Source: Streptomyces sp. 2131.1 (GTDB taxonomy: Bacteria > Actinomycetota > Actinomycetes > Streptomycetales > Streptomycetaceae). From it: a DNA stretch of 64,000 nucleotides. Under the pieces are notes generated by a model. That model searched no databases. It saw only the letters and a program-made list of their open reading frames with translations, and was not told the origin of the DNA. The stretch is from positions 5,382,001-5,446,000 of the forward strand of contig NZ_FNSY01000001.1 of NCBI RefSeq assembly GCF_900105515.1, read 5' to 3'. The position numbers and the translations under genes were made by a program. Positions 16,727 to 25,307 of this stretch are shown here, piece after piece (position 1 is the stretch's first letter; each line of letters begins with the position of its first letter).

Positions 16727-17604
16727 CGGTTGTCCTCCTCTTCCGTGCTGGTGGTGGTGGCGGCGCTTGCTTCGGCCTTCTCGACCTCGGCGACCTCGTC
16801 GGCGCCGGGGGCGCCTTCGAAGGGGGTGCCGAGGTAGGCGGCGATGACGCGTTCGTCGCTCTGGACTTCGGACGCGGTGCCTTCGACGAGTTTCTCGCCC
16901 TGGACGAGGCAGGCGACGCGGTCGCAGAGGTTGAAGATGAAGCGCATGTCGTGCTCGATGACGAGGACGGCGATGCCTTGGTCCCGGATGGCGAAGATGA
17001 GTTCTTCGGTGACGCGGGTTTCCTGGGGGTTCATGCCGGCGGTGGGCTCGTCGAGGAGGAGGAGTCCGGGGTCGCTGGCGAGTGCGCGGGCGATTTCCAG
17101 CTTGCGCTGGTCTCCGTAGGGGAGGTTGCGCGCGAGGTGGTCGGCCTTGTCCTGGAGGCCGATGAACTCCAGGAGTTCCATGGCGCGTTCGCGGCTGGCG
17201 TTTTCGGCCTTGCTGTAGCCGGGGAGGCGGAGCAGGGCGGACCAGAGGCCTTCCTTGGTCCTGGTGTGGCGTCCGACGAGGACGTTTTCCAGGACGGTCA
17301 TGTTGGCGAAGAGCCGGATGTTCTGGAAGGTGCGGGCGATGCCGGCCTTGGTGACGAGGTGGGGCTTGGGAGGCAGGACGGTGCCTTTGTAGCTGACCTT
17401 GCCCTCGGTGGGGACGTAGAGGCCGGTGAGGCAGTTGAAGAAGGTGGTCTTGCCTGCGCCGTTGGGGCCGATGAGGCCGACGATCTCGCCTGCGTTGACC
17501 TGGAGGTCGACGTTGCGGACGGCGGTGAGGCCGCCGAAGCGCATGGTGACGCCGCTGGCGTCCAGGACGGTCGTCCTGGCGGCGGTTTCGGTGGTGGTGG
17601 TCAT
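16723..17604 (-). CDS. livG: Branched-chain amino-acid ABC transporter ATPase LivG
   Basis: 293-residue ABC ATPase with Walker A GPNGAGKTTF, the LivG-type insertion containing RTFQNIRLFANMTVLENVLVG, and Walker B LLLLDEPTAGMNPQE. The C terminus carries an acidic Glu/Thr-rich tail of about 30 residues (EVAEVEKAEASAATTTSTEE) longer than in E. coli LivG. It starts 4 bp after the livM stop and overlaps livF by 4 bp. Confidence 0.95.
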   Translation of the reverse strand: MTTTTETAARTTVLDASGVTMRFGGLTAVRNVDLQVNAGEIVGLIGPNGAGKTTFFNCLTGLYVPTEGKVSYKGTVLPPKPHLVTKAGIARTFQNIRLFANMTVLENVLVGRHTRTKEGLWSALLRLPGYSKAENASRERAMELLEFIGLQDKADHLARNLPYGDQRKLEIARALASDPGLLLLDEPTAGMNPQETRVTEELIFAIRDQGIAVLVIEHDMRFIFNLCDRVACLVQGEKLVEGTASEVQSDERVIAAYLGTPFEGAPGADEVAEVEKAEASAATTTSTEEEDNR

Positions 17605-17608
17605 GGTG

Positions 17609-19387
17609 TTACGCCCCCGCCTTGGCGATGCCGGCGTCCGTTTCGTCGGACTTCCGGGGTGTGGGCACGTCGAGCTGGTCGTTCTCGTGGAATTCGAGCT
17701 GCTTCCTGCGGTCGGCGACGAGGCCCTCGGGGCGGAAGCGCATGAGGAGGACGAGTGCGATGCCGAAGAGGAAGAGCTGGTAGTCCTGCATGAACTGCAG
17801 CTTGGCCGGGATGAGGTAGAGCAGTGCGGCGCCGACGAAGGGTCCGCTGAGGGTTCCCATGCCGCCGAGGATGACGGCGGCGAGGAGGAATGCGGAGTTC
17901 GGGGGCACGGAGCCGGCGAACTGGTACTGCTCGGGCGTCACGGTGTAGTTGACGTGTGCCTGTACGGTGCCGGCGAGGCCGGCGAGTGTGGCGCCGAGGG
18001 CGAAGGCGAGCAGTTTGAGCCGGAAGGCGTTGATGCCCATGGCGGTGGCGGCGGTTTCGTCCTCGCGGATGGCGACCCAGGCGCGGCCGATGCGGGATTC
18101 TCCGGAGCGGCGGAAGACGAGGACGACGACGGCGGTGAAGACGAGCATCAGCAGGTAGTAGTTGGCGGGCCTGCTGAGGGTGAAGGGTCCGACGTCGTGG
18201 CTGAGGGCGAAGTCGATCCCGAAGAGGTTGAGGTCGGGGATGCTGGGGATGCCCTGTGAGCCGTTGGTGAGGTCGGGGCCGCTGTTGCCGTTGAGGGCGT
18301 TGACGGTGACGCGGAAGATCTCTCCGAAGCCGAGGGTGACGATGGCGAGGTAGTCGCCGCGCAGCCGCAGGGTCGGGGCGCCGATGAGGACGCCGAAGAT
18401 CATCGAGACGACCGCTCCGGTGAGGACGGCGGCCCAGAAGGGGAATTTGACGCCGATCGCGGAGAGGGGTGCGCCGGAGACGAGTGCGGCGGTGTAGGCG
18501 CCGACGCCGAGGAAGGCGACGTAGCCGAGGTCGAGGAGGCCGGCGAGGCCGACGACGACGTTGAGGCCCAGGGCGACGGTGGCGAAGATGAGGATGTTGA
18601 CGCCGATGAGGGCGTATTCCGCGGTGTCCTGGGTGAAGGGGAAGCAGAGTGCGGCGACGAGGGCTGCCGCGAGGGTGACGTTGCGGTGCTTGGCGGTCAG
18701 CGCGGTGAGCCGGGCGATGAGTCCGGCGCGGGTGAGTGCGGTGAAGGCGAAGGCCGCGGTGATGAGGAAGCCGATGAACTGTTCGGAGTCCTCGGTGGGG
18801 ATGTCGATGCCGTAGGTGAAGACGTACAGCCCGAGGCCGAAGGCGACGGCGATGATGATGATCTCGGCCCAGCCCGGGAGGGCCTTGGCGCGGGGCGCCG
18901 AGGGGGCGGCGAGGCTGTTGCGGAAGCGCTGCCAGGCGTTCGGCGTGGGGCCGTCGGTGGTGAGCGGGACGTCGTAGGGGAGGGCGAGGGAGGCGATGAC
19001 GGCGACGAGTGCGCCGATGCCGCTGACCCAGGCTCCGGGTTCGAGGTTGACGACGCCGCCGAGCTCGTAGGAGATGGCGCCCATGGCGTAGCCGGTGGTG
19101 CCGAGGGTGGCGAGGGCGAGGAGGCGGACGGGGCTGTTGGTGCCGGCGGGGGTGAGCCAGCGCAGTCCGGGGATGCCGTAGCCGGTGAGGGCGAAGAGCA
19201 GGGTGAGGATCGCGCCGGTGAGGGTGAGGACCTGGAGGCCGCCGGGGTAGCCGGTGACGGTGAGGTCGCCGGGGAATTCGGAGGTCCAGGTCCAGGGGAG
19301 GAGGGTGCCGGCGAGGGCGGCCGCGGCGCCGGTGAGGGTGGCGATGCGGGCTGCGGGTGCGGGGAGCGGGAGGAGTGCGGTGGTCAT
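17609..19387 (-). CDS. livM: Branched-chain amino-acid ABC transporter permease LivM, long form
   Basis: 592-residue permease. The C-terminal half (about 270-570) is the canonical LivM domain (GLNVVVGLAGLLDLGYVAFLGVGAYTAAL; GDYLAIVTLGFGEIFRV; AWVAIREDETAATAMGIN). The first 200 or so residues add four to five extra hydrophobic segments absent from E. coli LivM (about 425 residues). ATG 19387 gives MTTALLPLPAP, 5 bp after the livH stop; an upstream in-frame start would overlap livH by a long stretch and is rejected. Acts in the cytoplasmic membrane with LivH. Confidence 0.93.
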   Translation of the reverse strand: MTTALLPLPAPAARIATLTGAAAALAGTLLPWTWTSEFPGDLTVTGYPGGLQVLTLTGAILTLLFALTGYGIPGLRWLTPAGTNSPVRLLALATLGTTGYAMGAISYELGGVVNLEPGAWVSGIGALVAVIASLALPYDVPLTTDGPTPNAWQRFRNSLAAPSAPRAKALPGWAEIIIIAVAFGLGLYVFTYGIDIPTEDSEQFIGFLITAAFAFTALTRAGLIARLTALTAKHRNVTLAAALVAALCFPFTQDTAEYALIGVNILIFATVALGLNVVVGLAGLLDLGYVAFLGVGAYTAALVSGAPLSAIGVKFPFWAAVLTGAVVSMIFGVLIGAPTLRLRGDYLAIVTLGFGEIFRVTVNALNGNSGPDLTNGSQGIPSIPDLNLFGIDFALSHDVGPFTLSRPANYYLLMLVFTAVVVLVFRRSGESRIGRAWVAIREDETAATAMGINAFRLKLLAFALGATLAGLAGTVQAHVNYTVTPEQYQFAGSVPPNSAFLLAAVILGGMGTLSGPFVGAALLYLIPAKLQFMQDYQLFLFGIALVLLMRFRPEGLVADRRKQLEFHENDQLDVPTPRKSDETDAGIAKAGA

Positions 19388-19392
19388 CCGTA

Positions 19393-20322
19393 TCACGCCC
19401 TGTCCGCGACGCGTTCGCCGAGCAGGCCCTGCGGGCGCAGTAGGAGGACGATGATGAGGAGGGCGAAGGCCCATACGTCCTTCCAGGCGCCGCCGCCGAA
19501 GAGTTCCATGCCGGGGACGTCGCTCATGTAGCCGGTGGCGAGGGATTCGGCGACGCCGAGGACGACTCCGCCGAGCATGGCGCCGTAGATGTTGCCGATG
19601 CCGCCGAGGACGGCGGCGGTGAAGGCTTTGAGGCCCATGAGGAAGCCCATGCGGAAGCCGATCTGGCCGTTCTTGAGCCCGTAGGCGACGGCGGCGACGG
19701 CGGCGAACGCGGCACCGATGGCGAAGGCCATGACGATGATGCGGTCGGTGTTGATGCCCATGAGCTTGGCGGTGTCGGGGTCCTGTGAGGTGGCCTGCAT
19801 GCCGCGGCCGGCGCGGGTCTTGGAGACGAAGAGCCCGAGGGCGATCATGCAGACGGGGGCGGAGATGAGGACGAAGAGGTCACCGCGCTGGACGTGGGCG
19901 CCGAGGATGTTGAAGGCGTCGCCCTTGAACTGGGGGAAGGGGTGGTCCTTGGTGGCGTCGGGGTACCACTTCCAGATGGCCTGCTGGAGTGCGAGGGAGA
20001 GTCCGATCGCGGTGATCAGCGGGGCGAGCCGGGGGGCGTTGCGCAGCGGCCGGTAGGCGAAGCGTTCGGCGGCGACGCTGACGGCGACGGAGCATATGAC
20101 GCCGCCGATGATCATGAGGGGGACGATTGCGAGGAGGTTGGCGCCGGCCGGCATCCAGAGGGACACGGTGAGAGCTCCGAAGCCTCCGATCATGAAGATC
20201 TCGCCGTGGGCGAAGTTGATGAGCTGGATGATTCCGTAGACCATCGTGTAGCCGATCGCGATGAGTCCGTACATCGCGCCGAGGATGAGTCCATTGGCCA
20301 GCTGTTGCGGCAGTTCGTGCAC
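19393..20322 (-). CDS. livH: Branched-chain amino-acid ABC transporter permease LivH
   Basis: 309-residue integral membrane permease with the LivH N terminus (LANGLILGAMYGLIAIGYTMVYGIIQLINFAHGEIFMIGGF) in the first 50 residues and the cytoplasmic loop RAGRGMQATSQDPDTAKLMGIN that contacts the ATPases. It follows livK after 99 bp that contain a strong hairpin, and lies 5 bp ahead of livM. Confidence 0.95.
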   Translation of the reverse strand: MHELPQQLANGLILGAMYGLIAIGYTMVYGIIQLINFAHGEIFMIGGFGALTVSLWMPAGANLLAIVPLMIIGGVICSVAVSVAAERFAYRPLRNAPRLAPLITAIGLSLALQQAIWKWYPDATKDHPFPQFKGDAFNILGAHVQRGDLFVLISAPVCMIALGLFVSKTRAGRGMQATSQDPDTAKLMGINTDRIIVMAFAIGAAFAAVAAVAYGLKNGQIGFRMGFLMGLKAFTAAVLGGIGNIYGAMLGGVVLGVAESLATGYMSDVPGMELFGGGAWKDVWAFALLIIVLLLRPQGLLGERVADRA

Positions 20323-20355
20323 CGCAGGGCCTCCGTGGAGTGGTTCGGATATGGC

Positions 20356-20390
20356 ACCGCGCGGGAGTGCTCGTAGCGCTCCCGCGCGGT
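20356..20390 (-). terminator. Intercistronic hairpin between livK and livH
   Basis: ACCGCGCGGGAG (20356-20367) pairs perfectly with CTCCCGCGCGGT (20379-20390). Lying between the binding-protein gene and the permease genes, it is best read as partial terminator or 3'-end stabiliser giving more LivK than membrane components, a common pattern in ABC operons. Confidence 0.7.
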
Positions 20391-20421
20391 CTGGGGTGTT
20401 CGGGTGGGGCCGGGGAGCGTG

Positions 20422-21654
20422 TTACGGCTTGTAGGCCTCGCTGAGCTTGGAGACCCACTTGCCGCCGTCGACCTGGTAGGCGGTCATCATGGTGTTGGTG
20501 GTGTCGCCGTACTGGTCGAAGGAGACGGGGCCGGTGACGCCGTCGAACTTGACCTTGCTCATGGCGTCGAGGACCTTGGCGCGGGCGTCGTCGGGGAGCT
20601 TGCCGTCGTTGTCGGCGACGGCGAGCTTGACGGCCTCGATGATGGCCCAGGTGGCGTCGTAGGTGCCGCCCCCGTAGGCCTCGTAGGCGTCCTTGTAGCC
20701 GGCGGTCTTGTAGTCCGCGATGAACTTCTTGGCGGAGTCGAGTTCCTCGACGGGCTTGCCGACGGAGGTGGCGATGTCGCCCTGGGCCTTCTTGTTGAGC
20801 TTGATGAAGTCGGCGCTGTACATGCCGTCGCCGCCCATGAGGGGGATCTTGACGCTGTCCTTGAGCTGCTGGCTCAGGGGGGCGCCGGCGGGGTACTCGC
20901 CGCCGTAGTAGACGGCCTTGGCGCCGGACTTCTTGACCTTGGTGACGACGGCGTTGAAGTCGCGGTCGTCGGGGTTGACGTGGTCGGAGCCCACGATCTT
21001 GCCGCCGAGGCCGGTGAAGGTGGCCTTGAAGGAGGCCGCGAGACCGGCGCCGTAGGGCTTCTGGTCGTCGATGAGGTAGACCTGCTTGATCTTCGCGTTG
21101 TTGTAGAGGTACTTCGCGGCGAAGGCGCCCTGGATCTGGTCCGTGGTGGCGGTGCGGAAGTAGGTCTTGAAGGGGCGCTTCTTGTCGCCGGTCTTCCAGT
21201 TGTCGCCCTGGGTCAGCTCGGTGCCGGTGTTGGCGGGGGAGACCTGGGTGAGGCCGGCGTCGTTGAGCGGCTTCTGCATCGACTGGGCGACGCCGGAGTT
21301 CAGCGGGCCGACGACGCCGAGGACCTTCTTGTTGTCGATGAACTTCGTGGCGTTCTGCTGGCCGACGGAGGGCTGGGCCTGGTCGTCGAGCGGCTGGACC
21401 TCGAAGGTGATGCCGGGGACCGTCTTGTTCTTGTTCGCTGTTTTGGCGGCGAGGTCGGCGGAGTTCTTGATGCCGAGGCCTAGGGCGGAGAGGTCACCGG
21501 TGAGCGGTGCGTCGACGCCGATGACGACGGTCGTGTTGGAGCTGCCGCTGTTGCCGTCGCTCTTGTTGTCGTCGTCGCGCGACCCGCAGGCGGTGAGTGT
21601 CAGTGCACCGGTGGTGAGCACTGTGGTGAGGATGAGCAAAGAACGGTGTCGCAC
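20422..21654 (-). CDS. livK: Branched-chain amino-acid substrate-binding lipoprotein LivK
   Basis: 410-residue extracytoplasmic binding protein. The signal peptide ends in the lipobox LTAC (Cys23), followed by a Ser/Asn/Asp-rich spacer. The periplasmic-binding fold type I domain starts at VVIGVDAPLTGDLSALG and contains VVGPLNSGVAQSMQKPLNDAGL, typical of Leu/Ile/Val receptors. The start is GTG at 21654 with AAAGGA upstream. It is the first gene of the liv operon; ligand could be Leu/Ile/Val or another amino acid. Confidence 0.94.
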   Translation of the reverse strand: MRHRSLLILTTVLTTGALTLTACGSRDDDNKSDGNSGSSNTTVVIGVDAPLTGDLSALGLGIKNSADLAAKTANKNKTVPGITFEVQPLDDQAQPSVGQQNATKFIDNKKVLGVVGPLNSGVAQSMQKPLNDAGLTQVSPANTGTELTQGDNWKTGDKKRPFKTYFRTATTDQIQGAFAAKYLYNNAKIKQVYLIDDQKPYGAGLAASFKATFTGLGGKIVGSDHVNPDDRDFNAVVTKVKKSGAKAVYYGGEYPAGAPLSQQLKDSVKIPLMGGDGMYSADFIKLNKKAQGDIATSVGKPVEELDSAKKFIADYKTAGYKDAYEAYGGGTYDATWAIIEAVKLAVADNDGKLPDDARAKVLDAMSKVKFDGVTGPVSFDQYGDTTNTMMTAYQVDGGKWVSKLSEAYKP

Positions 21655-22229
21655 GAAAGGTCCTTTCCCTGGCGCGGCCTCCTCGCTTGAGGTGCCGTGT
21701 CGTTCGCCGGGCCGTACTGGGTTGGTACAGGGCCGTGCAGCAGACGCGCCCGGCGGCGCGGTGACTGGCCGTGACTCTAAGGGCAGTGGTGGGGGTCGGG
21801 AGTGGTGGCGGCCAAGGATGTGACTGTCTTGTTATGCCCTTGAGCAAGGCTTGAGGTGGCTGGGCGGACATGTGCGGCTTTTTACCGGACTGTGAAGTGA
21901 CCGCAATGTGAGAACGCGCAGCTCTGCTAAGGGGCTTGGGGTGATCTTGGTGCTGTCGCCCGGCGGGGGGCCCGTGGGGGTGCCGGGGGGCATGCCGGGG
22001 GGCCCGGTGGCTGCGCGGCCGGGCTCGTCGTGTCGCGGCGGGGTGTTCCGCCCCCGGTGGCGACTACGCAGGGTTACGTGGGCGGGGGTGCGGCGACGCG
22101 GTGTGGTGGTGGGTCGGGTGAGGTGTGGCAGCTGAGTGGGCCATGGAACGGGGCGCGGGGTCAAGGGGGTTGATGGCGTGTGGCGTTCAATTTCCTTGAT
22201 CGGCAAGGTGGTTGTGCCCGGATATGGTG
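21655..22229. other. Non-coding region upstream of livK
   Basis: No credible gene lies in this stretch; the longest minus-strand frame is Pro/Arg/Thr low complexity and would run into the thioesterase terminator. It should hold the liv promoter and control sites. On the minus strand near 21857-21839 the hexamer CTCAAG occurs twice 11 bp apart, a possible regulator site. A G-rich tract (21958-22008) contains several GGGGG and GGGGGG runs. Confidence 0.5.
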
Positions 22230-22261
22230 CTGCCCGGCCGTTCTGGGTCACGGCCGGGCAG
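22230..22261 (-). terminator. Terminator after the thioesterase gene
   Basis: CTGCCCGGCCGT (22230-22241) pairs perfectly with ACGGCCGGGCAG (22250-22261) around an 8-nt loop, 23 bp beyond the stop codon. Confidence 0.8.
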
Positions 22262-22283
22262 GGGTGGCGGGGGTGGTGCTGGG

Positions 22284-22754
22284 TCAGGCGGCTTCGGGTG
22301 CGGGGGCGTCGCGCAGGAGGCAGGTGAGGCGGGCGGTGCAGACCCGCTTGTCGTGTTCGTCGGTGAGGACGATCTCGTACGTGGCGGTGGAGCGGCCGCG
22401 GTGTACGGGGGTGGCGACGCCGGTGATGAGGCCGCTTCGTACCCCTCGGTGATGGGTGCAGTTCAGGTCGACGCCGACGGCGACCTTGGAGGGGCCGCCG
22501 TGCAGCATGGAGCCGACGGAGCCGAGGGTCTCGGCGAGGACGGCGGAGGCGCCGCCGTGCAGGAGGCCGTAGGGCTGGGTGTTGCCCTCGACGGGCATGG
22601 TGCCGACGACGCGCTCGGCGGAGGCTTCGAGGATGCGGACGCCCATGCGTTCCCCGAGGTGGCCGGCGGAGAAGAGGGCGGGCAGGTCGACGCCGAGTGC
22701 GGCGTACTCGTCGATGATCTCCTGGGGGAACTGGGGTGCGGTGTGCTCGCCCAT
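22284..22754 (-). CDS. PaaI-type hotdog thioesterase
   Basis: 156-residue single-domain hotdog protein of the PaaI/YdiI group, expected to hydrolyse small acyl-CoA thioesters. The helix motif YGLLHGGASAVLAETLGS is the family active-site region, and VGVDLNCTHHRGVRSGLITG matches the beta-sheet. The usual length is about 140-160. ATG 22754 starts MGEHTAPQFPQEI. Upstream is the YdeP-type oxidoreductase reading the same way, about 65 bp away across a small hairpin. Confidence 0.85.
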   Translation of the reverse strand: MGEHTAPQFPQEIIDEYAALGVDLPALFSAGHLGERMGVRILEASAERVVGTMPVEGNTQPYGLLHGGASAVLAETLGSVGSMLHGGPSKVAVGVDLNCTHHRGVRSGLITGVATPVHRGRSTATYEIVLTDEHDKRVCTARLTCLLRDAPAPEAA

Positions 22755-22812
22755 GGGTCCGCCTTTCGTCTCTGTGCGGTGCTCGTACGAGTCGTTCTTA
22801 TCAGACGGCTGA

Positions 22813-22829
22813 GCGGGCGCTTAGCCCGC
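22813..22829 (-). terminator. Small hairpin spanning the stop of the oxidoreductase gene
   Basis: GCGGGC (22813-22818) pairs with GCCCGC (22824-22829), the loop containing the TAA stop codon. The stem is only six pairs, so termination may be partial. Confidence 0.4.
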
Positions 22830-25094
22830 GGGCTCGAAGCGCACCACGACGGACTTGGAGGCGGGGGTGTTGCTGGTGTCGGCGGTGGAGTCGAGGGGGA
22901 CCAGCACGTTGGTCTCCGGGTAGTACGCGGCGGCACAGCCCCGGGCGGTGGGGTAGTGGACGACGCGGAAGCCGGGGGCGCGGCGTTCGACACCGTCCTT
23001 CCACTCGCTGACGAGGTCGGTGTAGGAGCCGTCGGCGAGGCCGAGCGCGGTGGCGTCGTCGGGGTGTACGAGGACGACGCGGCGGCCGCCCTTGATGCCC
23101 CGGTAGCGGTCGTCGAGGCCGTAGATGGTGGTGTTGTACTGGTCGTGGGAGCGCAGGGTCTGGAGGAGCAGCCGGCCCTCGGGCAGCTCGGGGAACTCGA
23201 CCGGCGCGGCGGTGAAGTTGGCCTTGCCGGTGGTGGTGGGGAAGCGGCGGGAGTCGCGGGGGCCGTGCGGGAGGGTGAAGCCGCCGGGGTGGGCGATGCG
23301 GGCGTTGAAGTTCTCGAAGCCGGGGACGACGCGGGAGATGTGGTCGCGGATGGTCGCGTAGTCCTTCTCGAACTCCTCCCAGGGCGTGGTGGATCCGGGC
23401 CCGAGGACGCTGCGGGCGAGGCGGGCGACGATGGCGGGTTCGGAGAGCAGGTGGGGGCTCGCGGGGGTGAGGTTGCCGCGCGAGGCGTGGACCTTGCTCA
23501 TGGAGTCCTCGACGGTGACGAACTGCTTGCCGCCCGCCTGGACGTCCTTGTCGGTTCGGCCGAGGGTGGGCAGGATCAGGGCGCGGGCGCCGGTGACGGC
23601 GTGGGAGCGGTTGAGCTTGGTGGAGACGTGGACGGTCAGGCGCGCGTTGCGCATGGCGGCCTCGGTGACGTCGGTGTCGGGGGTGGCGGCGACGAAGTTG
23701 CCGCCCATGGCGAGGAAGACCTTGGCGTCGCCGTCGCGCAGGGCGCGGATCGCGCGGACCACGTCGTAGCCGTGGTGGCGCGGTGAGGTGATCCCGAACT
23801 CCTTGTCGAGGGCGTCGAGGAAGGCGGGCGCGGGGCGTTCGAAGATGCCCATGGTGCGGTCGCCCTGGACGTTGGAGTGGCCGCGCACGGGGCAGACGCC
23901 GGCGCCGGGGCGGCCGATGTTGCCGCGCAGCAGGAGGAAGTTGACGACCTCGCGGATGGTGGGTACCGAGTGCTTGTGCTGGGTGAGGCCCATGGCCCAG
24001 CAGACGACGGTGCGCTGTGAGGCGAGGACCATCGCCAGGGCCTCTTCGACGGCGGCGCGGTCGAGTCCGGTCGCGGTGAGCGTCTCGTCCCAGTCTGCCT
24101 CGGCCGCGGCGGCGGCGAACTCCTCGTAGCCGTGGGTGTGTTCGGCGACGAACGTCTCGTCGACGGCGCCCTCGGTCTCCAGGATCAGCTTGTTCAGGAG
24201 GCGGAAGAGGGCCTGGTCGCCGCCGATGCGGATCTGGAGGAACAGGTCGTTGAGGGCGGTGCCCTTGAGCATGCCGTGCGGGGTCTGCGGGTTCTTGAAG
24301 CGTTCGAGACCGGCCTCGGGCAGCGGGTTCACCGAGATGATCTTCGCGCCGGCGGACTTGGCCTGCTCCAGGGCGGAGAGCATCCGGGGGTGGTTGGTGC
24401 CCGGGTTCTGCCCGGCGATGATGATCAGGTCGGCGTGGTGGAGGTCCTCCAGGGACACCGAGCCCTTGCCGACGCCGATCGTTTCGGTGAGCGCGGAGCC
24501 CGAGGACTCGTGGCACATGTTGGAGCAGTCGGGCAGGTTGTTGGTGCCGAATTCGCGGGCGAAGAGCTGGAGGAGGAACGCGGCCTCGTTGCTGGTGCGC
24601 CCCGAGGTGTAGAAGACGGCCTCGTCGGGGGAGGCGAGCGCGCCGAGTTCCTCGGCGATGATCTCGAAGGCCCTCTCCCAGGTCACCGCCTCGTACCGGT
24701 CGGCGCCCTCGGGCAGGTACACGGGCTGGGTGATACGGCCCTGCTGGCCGAGCCAGTAGCCGCTGCGCCCGGCGAGGTCGGAGACGGGGTGCGCGGCGAA
24801 GAAGTCCGGGGTCACCCGGCGCAGCGTGGCCTCCTCGGCGACGGCTTTCGCGCCGTTCTCGCAGAACTCGGCGGTGTGCCGCTTGTCGCCCTCGGGCCAG
24901 GCGCAGCCGGGGCAGTCGAAGCCGTCCTTCTGGTTGACCTTGAGGAGGGTCTGCGCGGTGCGGCGCAGCCCCATCTGCTGCCTCGCGACGCGCAGGCTGT
25001 GGGCGACGGCGGGCAGCCCGGCGGCGGAGTGCTGGGCCGGTCCGACCCGGGGGGCGTCCTGGACGGGGTCTCCTGCGGGCGGCTTGCTGGCCAT
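22821..25094 (-). CDS. FdhF/YdeP family molybdopterin oxidoreductase
   Basis: 757-residue cytoplasmic molybdenum enzyme related to formate dehydrogenase alpha subunits. Near the N terminus GFDCPGCAWPE holds a two-Cys motif; SNMCHESSGSALTETIGVGKG and GQNPGTNHPRMLSALE mark the molybdopterin-binding domain; the C-terminal MopB_CT domain has YNTTIYGLDDRYRG and VHPDDATALGLADG. The physiological substrate of YdeP-type proteins is not established (E. coli YdeP is linked to acid resistance). ATG 25094 is preceded by GGGGAG. The frame stays open far upstream, antisense to polA, but that stretch is not protein-like. Confidence 0.9.
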   Translation of the reverse strand: MASKPPAGDPVQDAPRVGPAQHSAAGLPAVAHSLRVARQQMGLRRTAQTLLKVNQKDGFDCPGCAWPEGDKRHTAEFCENGAKAVAEEATLRRVTPDFFAAHPVSDLAGRSGYWLGQQGRITQPVYLPEGADRYEAVTWERAFEIIAEELGALASPDEAVFYTSGRTSNEAAFLLQLFAREFGTNNLPDCSNMCHESSGSALTETIGVGKGSVSLEDLHHADLIIIAGQNPGTNHPRMLSALEQAKSAGAKIISVNPLPEAGLERFKNPQTPHGMLKGTALNDLFLQIRIGGDQALFRLLNKLILETEGAVDETFVAEHTHGYEEFAAAAAEADWDETLTATGLDRAAVEEALAMVLASQRTVVCWAMGLTQHKHSVPTIREVVNFLLLRGNIGRPGAGVCPVRGHSNVQGDRTMGIFERPAPAFLDALDKEFGITSPRHHGYDVVRAIRALRDGDAKVFLAMGGNFVAATPDTDVTEAAMRNARLTVHVSTKLNRSHAVTGARALILPTLGRTDKDVQAGGKQFVTVEDSMSKVHASRGNLTPASPHLLSEPAIVARLARSVLGPGSTTPWEEFEKDYATIRDHISRVVPGFENFNARIAHPGGFTLPHGPRDSRRFPTTTGKANFTAAPVEFPELPEGRLLLQTLRSHDQYNTTIYGLDDRYRGIKGGRRVVLVHPDDATALGLADGSYTDLVSEWKDGVERRAPGFRVVHYPTARGCAAAYYPETNVLVPLDSTADTSNTPASKSVVVRFEPAG

Positions 25095-25307
25095 GGTGCT
25101 CCCCTTCGAGCCGGCTGCGGGGCCCCGGGAGGTCTCTCGCGGGTCCGCCGTGTGTGTTTCCTTCTCCCTCCGATCCTGGCACGCGGTCCGGGCCGGGTGC
25201 CCGGCCAGGGCCTGTACGGCCGGTCCACGGGGATCCGCCGGACGGGCCCCGGGCGTCGCGGGCGGCGGCCGGTCCGGATTGTCAGTGGTACGTGGCAGGA
25301 TCGGGGT

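Noticed and set aside
21832..22251. Minus-strand frame of about 139 codons in the liv upstream region
   Set aside because: Pro/Arg/Thr low complexity, overlaps a terminator, no ribosome-binding site.
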